A stretch of 8,338 nucleotides of DNA, from contig JBEVKW010000360.1 of NCBI GenBank assembly GCA_040509495.1, positions 1 through 8,338 on the forward strand, read 5' to 3'. The notes beneath the pieces are model-generated. The model saw nothing but the letters and a program-made list of their open reading frames with translations, made no database searches and had not been told where the DNA came from. This DNA is from Terrimonas_A sp040509495. Its GTDB lineage: Bacteria > Bacteroidota > Bacteroidia > Chitinophagales > Chitinophagaceae. Shown here piece by piece: positions 1-5,681 of this stretch. Both the position numbers and the translations under genes were made by a program. Every line of letters begins with the position of its first letter. Position 1 is the first letter of the stretch.

Positions 1-1
1 A

Positions 2-1120
2 TTGAAACTGACCGTGCTGGATGTGGACAGCAACTTTACTATCGGCGCACTGGAATTGCAGAAACAGCAAACGCTGCACAGGCTGGTGACCGAAAATGCA
101 AGTTTCATCCGCAGAGCGGGAGATCAGTATATAACCGCGAATAAGGAGAAACCGTTGCCGCGCGTTATTCAGCGGATAGCAGTCGTCACTTCCAGTTCTT
201 CCGCAGGATTACAGGATTTTTTACATACACTTGAATCGAACAGCTTTGATTATAAGATCACTGTTGATCCTTTTTACACGGTAGTGCAGGGCGAGGCGAG
301 GGCAGACCTTATCTACAATAAACTGCTGGAGGTTTTTCACTCAGGAATCGCATATGATGTAGTAGTAATGATCAGGGGAGGTGGTGCGCAAACAGATTTC
401 CTGATCTTTGATCAGTATCCCCTGGCGAAGATCGTTGCGAAGTTCCCGATACCGATCATAACGGGCATTGGTCACCAGATCAATCAAACCGTAGTGGATA
501 TGATGGCGCATACATCTGTAAAGACACCGACGAAGGCTGCTGAGTTTATCATTGCACACAACAGAGCGTTTGAAGACAGTATTGTGGCACTGCAAAAAAC
601 GATATTGATACGCTCGCAGCAACTTTTCCTCAGGCAGCATAACCTGCTGGCTGATCTTAAATCTGCTGTGACAAATAAAACGCAGGCGCTGTTGAATCAT
701 CACCGGACGTTTCTGCTGAAGGCGCATCAAACCGTCGTTAATCAATCCGGTGAAATTCTGCTGGAGAAGAACAGGGATCTGCTGAAACTGGGGTCGGTCG
801 TATTGACAAGGCCAAAGATCCTCGTCTCCACGCAACAACATTCATTGGCCAATATGGTGAGCACGATAAAATTGTTCAGTGCGAACCTGATCAGGAACCA
901 GCAGTCATATCTCGCGCATCATAGAACGATCGCAAAAATGATGGCGCCAGACAATATATTAAAGAAAGGCTTTGCCATTGTGAAAGTAGATGGAGAGGTG
1001 ACCAGTGATCCCGGAAAAGCGGAAAACGGGAAAGATATATCTGTAATTTTAAAAGACATTGAGATCATTGCTACAGTAAATCAAAAGAAGGAATATGACG
1101 GAAAAGATTTTATCATATGA
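2..1120 (+). CDS. xseA: Exodeoxyribonuclease VII large subunit, 5'-partial
   Basis: Catalytic subunit of exodeoxyribonuclease VII, a cytoplasmic enzyme that cuts single-stranded DNA from both ends into oligonucleotides and acts in repair. The reading frame is already open at base 2, and the TTG there is not a believable start. The N-terminal OB-fold (roughly 50-100 residues in full-length members) lies mostly outside the window. Visible residues, numbered from base 2: TSSSSAGLQD with Asp72, RGGG at 125-128 (Arg125), GIGHQ with His158, and KTPTKAAEF at 174-182, followed by a long helical, probably coiled-coil region (about 183-310). The C-terminal segment LKKGFAIVKVDG (320-331) is typical of the family. 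These align with the E. coli residues Asp155, Arg205 and His238 reported as essential. The fourth, Asp241, aligns with Asn161 here. xseB overlaps the 3' end. Family assignment is secure; the Asn may be a lineage feature. Confidence 0.95.
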   Translation: MKLTVLDVDSNFTIGALELQKQQTLHRLVTENASFIRRAGDQYITANKEKPLPRVIQRIAVVTSSSSAGLQDFLHTLESNSFDYKITVDPFYTVVQGEARADLIYNKLLEVFHSGIAYDVVVMIRGGGAQTDFLIFDQYPLAKIVAKFPIPIITGIGHQINQTVVDMMAHTSVKTPTKAAEFIIAHNRAFEDSIVALQKTILIRSQQLFLRQHNLLADLKSAVTNKTQALLNHHRTFLLKAHQTVVNQSGEILLEKNRDLLKLGSVVLTRPKILVSTQQHSLANMVSTIKLFSANLIRNQQSYLAHHRTIAKMMAPDNILKKGFAIVKVDGEVTSDPGKAENGKDISVILKDIEIIATVNQKKEYDGKDFII

Positions 1121-1307
1121 AGAAGCTTATCGTGAACTAGCTGAGATCGCAGAAGAAATACAAAACGAATCAGTATCTGTGGATGTCCTGGCGCAGAAAG
1201 TGAAACGTGCGGCTGAGTTGATCACCTATTGCCAGGGCAAACTACGTTCCACCGAAACCGAGGTGAATAAGATCATAACGCAGATGGAACAAAAAACAAA
1301 AGAATAG
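1095..1307 (+). CDS. xseB: Exodeoxyribonuclease VII small subunit
   Basis: Small subunit of exodeoxyribonuclease VII. Several copies bind the coiled-coil region of XseA and are needed for activity. The 70-residue product has the family's usual length and is all-helical by composition. Near the N-terminus it carries SYEEAYRELAEIAEEIQ (residues 7-23), the characteristic start of this family, and it has a central AELITYCQGKL segment (40-50) where the family has its second helix. The ATG at 1095 lies inside the end of xseA, in another frame, giving a 26-base overlap that suggests translational coupling and matched subunit supply. A purine run with AGAAGGA at 1086-1092 precedes the start at unusually short spacing, so it may help ribosome re-entry rather than act as a standard Shine-Dalgarno site. 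No clear terminator follows the stop. Confidence 0.93.
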   Translation: MTEKILSYEEAYRELAEIAEEIQNESVSVDVLAQKVKRAAELITYCQGKLRSTETEVNKIITQMEQKTKE

Positions 1308-1470
1308 AATGACGAAAGTTCCTGAAAATGAACATCGTCGCATCTCCGTACGTTTTTTTTCGACACAACTGCTCCTCCACAGTCAAGCCGGATTTTTCTG
1401 TGGCGTTTTAACATTATTATGATGATACTGGCCTGATTTTTTTAGGATGTTGTCATAACTTACTGTATCT

Positions 1471-2304
1471 ATGAAAACATCCTTTTTTACAGGTATCCTG
1501 GCGATCTGCCTGGCATCTTCGCTTATTGGCCGCGCACAGGCAAGTGACGATAGTACTGTGTTGGCCAGGTACAGTTATCCCATCTTTGCGCTTTATGGTG
1601 AGCAGCAGTTCACAGGTACTGCATTTTTCTATAGATCGGGAGATACAACATTCCTTGTAAGTAATTATCATGCGATAAAGGGAATGAGTCCCCTTAAACA
1701 ATCGATCACGTTCAATGCCGATACTCTTTACCTGAAATATCCCGTAAAAAATTCTGACGAGTCCAGGCTATTACCTATTGATGTGAGTGATGAGGTGACT
1801 GGTGAGACGGAGATCTTCAGTATGGTGGACCGTATAGATCTTTTAAAGATCCCGTTACAGGTTCCTGATGAAGCCGCTATTCATTTTATTAATGACCTGA
1901 TAGATCCCGGGTACTTTGAGGCAGTGCCTGAGGAAGTGATCGTGTTTGGATTTCCAACGCAGCAGGGAGCCGTGCCCACTTTTTATTCAAAGCAACAAAG
2001 GCTTGCGGGTAACGTGAACCTCCGCGGGTTTGCAGATTATGATGCATCACTACGGGTGAATTTTCCCAATTCGTCGGATAGCGCGAGAGCGATCCTCGGA
2101 GGAACATCTAGGTATTACTACTTTATAAAACCGTATGCAGCGCAAGGATATTCAGGTGCGCCCGTGTTAGGGAAATTCCGTACTACGGAGAACCAGATCG
2201 TATATCGTTTCGTTGGAGTGATCTTCGCGGGACAACCGCTGACGCGCCAAACCTGGGCGATCAAAGGTGCTGTTGCCTGGCAATATTTGAAAGGAATGTT
2301 ATGA
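1471..2304 (+). CDS. Secreted trypsin-like serine protease (S1 fold)
   Basis: Exported peptidase of the trypsin/chymotrypsin fold, acting in the periplasm or outside the cell. The first 24 residues form a signal peptide: a basic start (MKT), a hydrophobic stretch and a likely signal peptidase I site after RAQA. The mature protein has the three catalytic blocks in S1 order: His67 in LVSNYHAIK, Asp123 in DRIDLLKI, and Ser228 in QGYSGAPV. An early FTGTAFFY strand (47-54) and VFGFP (158-162) resemble the core strands of HtrA-like and glutamyl-endopeptidase-like trypsin-fold proteins. The protein ends soon after the protease core, with no PDZ domain, so it is not a DegP-type chaperone protease. 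Substrate unknown. It lies 163 bases after xseB without a visible Shine-Dalgarno site, and nothing links it functionally to xseAB. The protease fold is well supported; activity is inferred from the intact triad. Confidence 0.8.
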   Translation: MKTSFFTGILAICLASSLIGRAQASDDSTVLARYSYPIFALYGEQQFTGTAFFYRSGDTTFLVSNYHAIKGMSPLKQSITFNADTLYLKYPVKNSDESRLLPIDVSDEVTGETEIFSMVDRIDLLKIPLQVPDEAAIHFINDLIDPGYFEAVPEEVIVFGFPTQQGAVPTFYSKQQRLAGNVNLRGFADYDASLRVNFPNSSDSARAILGGTSRYYYFIKPYAAQGYSGAPVLGKFRTTENQIVYRFVGVIFAGQPLTRQTWAIKGAVAWQYLKGML

Positions 2305-2375
2305 GGCGCGTTCGCTGCGTCTTGTTGCGGTTCTGCTACACTTCAGTCGGTAAATCCCTGTTCCGCCGGATATTG

Positions 2376-2407
2376 TTTCGTCCACTACTTATCTCCCGGT
2401 AATTTTG
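2376..2407 (+). promoter_or_regulatory. Candidate Bacteroidota-type promoter for the small secreted protein
   Basis: TAATTTTG at 2400-2407 matches the Bacteroidota -7 consensus TAnnTTTG exactly. TTTC at 2376-2379 stands 20 bases upstream, where the -33 TTTG element is expected (3 of 4 bases match). Transcription would begin around 2414, leaving a short leader of about 15 bases before the ATG at 2430. Predicted from motif and spacing only. Confidence 0.45.
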
Positions 2408-2429
2408 CTGCGCAAACCTTACCAGTATT

Positions 2430-3035
2430 ATGAAACTTCTTTTTTACAGTTGCTTACTTTTCTGTATGATCAGCGCAACAAATGCCGCGGCGCAATCTGC
2501 CAAGCCAGTGAATTATTTGAATACGGGTTCGGATATTTCTTTTAATGGAACGAAGTTTATACTCGCCTGGAGTTCACATCCGACGGCATTATATTATAAA
2601 CAGGAGTATTTGCCTACAGGCCAGTCGCCGGAAAAATTTACCGATATGCTGATGATGGAGGTAGTCTCCTCATCGCTTACGCATAAGGATGCCTATGATG
2701 CGAAAGTGGCTGAACTGACAAGCCTTAAACGGACAGATCCATACGTGAATTTTGAAACGTTCTACCATAAGGAAAGTAATGAATACCTGCTCGATTTTGT
2801 GATCACAGCCAATGCGGTTGATGGCAAAACGATACAGGTCGCCGAGCGGAATGTCTACCGGTATAAAAAATACAGCGGCTCAAAGGGTGAAACGGGTGTA
2901 CTGCTCTTTGCGGTGAGCAAAAGAAGTTATGGTGCTGCCGCGGCCGGGTTCGTAAAAGGTATCACTGGTGAAACGAGAAAAGACCTTGCTGATAAAGTAA
3001 AACGCTTTGCGTTTCCATCGATCACCCTTAGGTGA
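2430..3035 (+). CDS. Small secreted protein of unknown function
   Basis: I do not recognise this 201-residue family. The N-terminus is a clear export signal: Lys2, a hydrophobic core (LLFYSCLLFCMISA, 3-16), then a small-residue cleavage region around NAAAQS (18-23). The two early cysteines sit inside the hydrophobic core rather than in a lipobox, so a lipoprotein looks less likely than a soluble periplasmic or secreted protein. The mature part is rich in aromatic residues and beta-prone. It has alternating strands such as TKFILAWSS (41-49) and EYLLDFVITANAV (118-130), a tyrosine-rich stretch RNVYRYKKY (140-148), and a Gly/Ala patch (168-173) before a basic helix (KDLADKVKRF). No catalytic motif or membrane segment is visible in the mature protein. 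It follows the protease by 125 bases and has its own candidate promoter, so co-transcription with the protease is uncertain. The next gene is convergent. Confidence 0.75.
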   Translation: MKLLFYSCLLFCMISATNAAAQSAKPVNYLNTGSDISFNGTKFILAWSSHPTALYYKQEYLPTGQSPEKFTDMLMMEVVSSSLTHKDAYDAKVAELTSLKRTDPYVNFETFYHKESNEYLLDFVITANAVDGKTIQVAERNVYRYKKYSGSKGETGVLLFAVSKRSYGAAAAGFVKGITGETRKDLADKVKRFAFPSITLR

Positions 3036-3065
3036 TATAAAAGATTACAGGGCTATGATAGTTGG

Positions 3066-3124
3066 TCACCCGTCCGTCTTCCCCATAAAGAAACAAACAG
3101 GAATGGGATAGATGAGACGGGTGA
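3066..3124. terminator. Imperfect hairpin between convergent genes, possible bidirectional 3' end
   Basis: TCACCCGTC at 3066-3074 is the exact reverse complement of GACGGGTGA at 3116-3124. Inside that stem a second pair, CCCAT (3082-3086) with ATGGG (3103-3107), can close an A-rich loop. The element lies between the stop of the + strand gene ending at 3035 and the stop of the - strand gene at 3175, where a shared terminator would be expected. Neither side has a T-tract, so it is not a standard intrinsic terminator. It could instead be a transcript-end stabilising hairpin or a protein-bound palindrome. Confidence 0.35.
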
Positions 3125-3174
3125 TCAAAAGTTAAAGAATTAATCGGTTTGTTGTTGATCAAACTTTGTGTGTA

Positions 3175-3786
3175 TCATAATTGGTCGATCCGTACCCATT
3201 TCATTCCTGCAGCTTCAGCGGCCTGCGTTCCGGCATTGCCGTCTTCAAATACCAGGCATTCTGCGGGCTCCACTTGCAGTAGCTCCGCTGCTTTCAGAAA
3301 AGGATCCGCAAATGGTTTTCCTCTTTCGGTTTCTCCGGCACAAACAATTGCTTCCACTAAGTAAGTCAGTCCAAGGATCTCCAGCGTTTTCGTAACCGAC
3401 TGCCGGCTGCTCCCTGAAACTACCGCGATCTTTACTTTGCCGGCATGAGCTTTCAGGTGATCAACCACGTGGGGTATCGGTTTGGTTTGAGGTATATGTG
3501 TATCGAAGAACAGGTCGTATTTCAGTTTTGCAAATTCGACAGGGTCGAGCGAGCTGTTATAGCGTTTATTGATCTCTTCGATCACGTTTTTGATCGGCCA
3601 TCCTGCCAGTTCGTCAATGATCGCTCCGTCCATTGTAACGCCTTTAGACGCGGCTACATCGATATAGGTTTGTTTGTGTGCTTCCATGTTGTCGGCGAGT
3701 GTGCCATCGCAATCGTATAGATATGCATTGAAGCCGGCACTTAAGTTCGTGAGTTTTTCGAGTTTTGAGTCTATATTATTGTTCAT
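3175..3786 (-). CDS. HAD-superfamily hydrolase, beta-phosphoglucomutase/YqaB-like
   Basis: Cytoplasmic haloacid-dehalogenase-fold phosphatase or phosphomutase acting on a small phosphorylated metabolite. All four HAD motifs are present in the 203-residue product: motif I LYDCDGTLADN (nucleophile Asp25, general acid Asp27), motif II VVSGSS (Ser124), motif III Lys157 in RGKPFADPF, and motif IV VFEDGNAG (Glu181, Asp182). The helical cap between motifs I and II is of the subclass I type. The C-terminal pattern ECLVFEDGNAGTQAAEAAGM closely resembles E. coli YqaB, a fructose-1-phosphate phosphatase, and the wider beta-phosphoglucomutase group. The substrate cannot be settled from motifs. I chose the ATG at 3786; the frame stays open to a TTG at 3831, but that extension would overlap the candidate promoter and add a hydrophobic stretch odd for this family. 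Divergent from the T9SS gene, convergent with the small secreted protein. Confidence 0.88.
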   Translation of the reverse strand: MNNNIDSKLEKLTNLSAGFNAYLYDCDGTLADNMEAHKQTYIDVAASKGVTMDGAIIDELAGWPIKNVIEEINKRYNSSLDPVEFAKLKYDLFFDTHIPQTKPIPHVVDHLKAHAGKVKIAVVSGSSRQSVTKTLEILGLTYLVEAIVCAGETERGKPFADPFLKAAELLQVEPAECLVFEDGNAGTQAAEAAGMKWVRIDQL

Positions 3787-3828
3787 ATATGCAACTGCGC
3801 TTATTAGAAGAATAAGTGGTTTACTGCA

Positions 3829-3860
3829 CAAAGCTATGAGCTTTTTTGATTCTTTATAAA
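3829..3860 (-). promoter_or_regulatory. Candidate Bacteroidota-type promoter for the HAD gene
   Basis: Read on the - strand, TAGCTTTG (3836 down to 3829) matches TAnnTTTG exactly. TTTA (3860 to 3857) lies 20 bases upstream and matches the -33 TTTG element at 3 of 4 bases. The spacing equals that of the candidate at 2376-2407. Transcription would begin near 3822, about 35 bases before the chosen ATG at 3786, which also argues against the TTG start at 3831. Confidence 0.5.
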
Positions 3861-3895
3861 TCCGGATTGGTGGATGATACAGGTATGCTGTTGTT

Positions 3896-3925
3896 TTTGC
3901 ACTTTACGGAATATTAATACCTTTT
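3896..3925 (+). promoter_or_regulatory. Weak candidate promoter for the T9SS cargo gene
   Basis: TTTG at 3896-3899 matches the -33 element. TACCTTTT at 3918-3925 matches TAnnTTTG at 7 of 8 positions (including the two free ones), with an 18-base spacer, slightly short. A leader of about 70 bases, T-rich in its first two thirds, would precede the ATG at 4003. No Shine-Dalgarno site is visible. This is the best candidate in the divergent region on this strand but is only suggestive. Confidence 0.3.
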
Positions 3926-4002
3926 ATTCTTTTTTTCTTAGCGGGAGTCTGCAATATCCTTGAAGTATTTTTTTTCTTTTAAACCTTAAACCAGATTGTC
4001 TT

Positions 4003-5445
4003 ATGACTCACCTTTACTTAAAGGCACGCTTGGGTGTAAATATCTCATGCCGGCTACTCACCTTTATTTTCAGTCTATCTTTTTTTCTAATAAATACTAA
4101 CGGATACTTACATGCGCAGCCAACAACACTGTTGAAAGGAGGTATTGCGGTGGTTGCTTACAATGGAGGGAATGGTCCGGCGACATCCACGTCTGATGAA
4201 TTTTCTATCATGGCGCTGCAGGATATCAATGCGGGCACAGTGATAAAGATCACTGACAGAGGATGGGATGGAACCGCATTCTTTTCAGCGACTTTTACTG
4301 GTGATGGAGCATTTGTATGGACGGTGGGTTCATTTATTACGCGGGGAACGGTTTTTAAGTTCAGTATTACGCCATCGAATGTTGCCAGTTCAACTACCGG
4401 CAGAGCTGTTAACATGGTTCCGGTAAATGGAACACTTTCGTTTCTGGATGCTACAAGCTGGGCAGGGGTGGCTACCTTAGGGGCATTCACAACTGTGGGA
4501 GACCAGGTGATCATTTACCAGGGATCGGAGTCTACGCCATCATTTATATATGGGATCAATACCAGTAACAATCCAACCTTCACACCGGCAAATGGGCAAT
4601 GGCAGAATGTTACATCAGCGAACATAACTGCTCTCACCAGTGCGCTGCCAACCGGACTGGTAAATAATGCGGCATTGGATGGTAGCGTCGCTGCCACTGC
4701 CCTGGGTTTCACACTGGGTTTTACGAGTGCAAACCTTGCCTATAAAGGTCCAAAGAGCGGTACACCTGATTTTCTGTTAAAGCAGATCGCTACGCGTGCT
4801 AACTGGGACCAGGTGGGAGGGCCTTTTGATATTACTCCCGGCAGTGTAGCCGCCGGCGCTTACTTCACGGGTGGTCAGCCGATATTCCTCCTGTCGTTTG
4901 CTTTGCCTGTTACGCTGGTTTCTTTCACGGCTGAGTCTCGCGGCGATATAAATCAATTGATATGGAACACAGCGGATGAATTCGCCTTCCGTCATTTTGA
5001 AGTGGAACGTTCAACTGATGGCCGAATTTTTTCTTTGCTATCTATTGTGGCTTCATCAGGTACGTCGAACGGTCACTACCGGTATGAAGATCCTTCAGAT
5101 AGAACCAGCAATGGATCTTACTACCGGTTAAAGATGGTCGATAATGATGGCCGGTATAAATACAGCCAGGTGGTGATGGTTAAAAATGCATTGATTGTTG
5201 CATTGAAACTTTTCCCAAATCCTGTAAGCTCGGTTATGCAGATCAACGTTCCGCAAGCCGGCGAGGGAACTTTAGTCTTGCAGATTTTTGATGTGCAGGG
5301 ACGACTGCTCGTTACGAGAACATACGAGCGAACAGGAGGGGTGATGGCTGTTACTCTCGACGTATCTGCACTTCCGCGTGGAAAATATTTTCTTAAAGCC
5401 GAGCAGGGTAGTTATAAAGACAAAATTGTGTTCCTGAAAGAATAG
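4003..5445 (+). CDS. Secreted protein with C-terminal T9SS type A sorting domain
   Basis: Cargo of the type IX secretion system: exported by Sec, moved across the outer membrane and released or anchored at the surface. The N-terminal signal peptide is long, with a hydrophobic core at about 18-32 and probable cleavage after LHA (38). Residues about 45-290 form a Gly/Thr/Ser-rich beta domain with TDRGWDGTAF (84-93) and GDQVIIYQGS (166-175) followed by PSFIYGIN. I recall similar repeats in secreted proteins of Bacteroidota and cyanobacteria, sometimes near lamin-tail-like domains, but I cannot name a family. From LPVTLVSF (301) to about 393 runs the fibronectin-like linker common before sorting domains, with FEVERSTDG and YYRLKMVDNDG. 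The sorting domain (about 400-480) shows LKLFPNPVSS, LQIFDVQGRLL and LPRGKYFLKAEQG. No catalytic residues are evident; a binding or surface role is inference. A repeat hairpin starts 46 bases downstream. Confidence 0.88.
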   Translation: MTHLYLKARLGVNISCRLLTFIFSLSFFLINTNGYLHAQPTTLLKGGIAVVAYNGGNGPATSTSDEFSIMALQDINAGTVIKITDRGWDGTAFFSATFTGDGAFVWTVGSFITRGTVFKFSITPSNVASSTTGRAVNMVPVNGTLSFLDATSWAGVATLGAFTTVGDQVIIYQGSESTPSFIYGINTSNNPTFTPANGQWQNVTSANITALTSALPTGLVNNAALDGSVAATALGFTLGFTSANLAYKGPKSGTPDFLLKQIATRANWDQVGGPFDITPGSVAAGAYFTGGQPIFLLSFALPVTLVSFTAESRGDINQLIWNTADEFAFRHFEVERSTDGRIFSLLSIVASSGTSNGHYRYEDPSDRTSNGSYYRLKMVDNDGRYKYSQVVMVKNALIVALKLFPNPVSSVMQINVPQAGEGTLVLQIFDVQGRLLVTRTYERTGGVMAVTLDVSALPRGKYFLKAEQGSYKDKIVFLKE

Positions 5446-5491
5446 TGGCTGTGCAGTGGCTATATTGCGGAGCTGCGAATGGAATGTCGTA

Positions 5492-5611
5492 AGAGTATCG
5501 CAAAGTGCGCAAAGAGTATCGCAAAGTGCGCAAAGGGATCGCAAAGTGCGCTAGAGTATCGCAAAGGTTCTTTGCGTACTCTGCGATCCCTTTGCGTACT
5601 CTGCGATACTC
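5492..5611. repeat. GCAAAG tandem/inverted repeat forming a large hairpin
   Basis: Two identical 21-base units abut at 5492-5512 and 5513-5533. Each contains AGTATCGCAAAGTGCGC. A shortened variant (5534-5552, beginning AGGGATCGC) and a partial fourth unit (5553-5566) follow. The strand then inverts: 5574-5611 is complementary to 5514-5551 with only four deviations in 38 positions, two of them G-U wobbles in RNA. An even tighter fold pairs 5553-5566 with 5570-5582 around a three-base loop (GTT), leaving 5543-5552 as a bulge and keeping 5514-5542 paired with 5583-5611. The recurring core is GCAAAG, or CTTTGC on the other arm. It lies between two convergent genes. It resembles an interspersed palindromic repeat rather than coding DNA. 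Confidence 0.85.
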
Positions 5612-5624
5612 CTTAAACAGCTAT

Positions 5625-5657
5625 AAAAAAAGCCTCCCGGGGATAAACCGGAAGGCT
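5625..5657 (-). terminator. Intrinsic terminator of the aconitase gene
   Basis: On the - strand AGCCTTCCGG (5657-5648) pairs with CCGGGAGGCT (5640-5631) over ten base pairs, one being a G-U wobble, around a seven-base loop. Six T residues (5630-5625) follow directly. It starts about 25 bases after the aconitase stop. On the + strand no T-tract follows the stem, so it serves only the - strand gene. Confidence 0.88.
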
Positions 5658-5681
5658 CTATCTGATAAAAAATGCTGTCTC

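Noticed and set aside
341..841. 166-codon open frame antisense to xseA
   Set aside because: It lies wholly within a well-supported gene on the other strand and its product shows no domain or export signal; it is a shadow frame.
1377..1403. CCACAG/CTGTGG hairpin after xseB as a terminator
   Set aside because: Only six base pairs with a 15-base loop and a weak T-run that does not follow directly.
1309..1422. 37-codon frame just after xseB
   Set aside because: It starts with an ATG close to the xseB stop, but the product has no recognisable feature and the region reads as intergenic.
3787..3831. Upstream TTG start for the HAD gene
   Set aside because: It would begin inside a good promoter match and add 15 residues not expected in this family.
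5492..5611. Possible CRISPR array
   Set aside because: Units are tandem with no unique spacers, vary in length and invert halfway; no cas gene is nearby.
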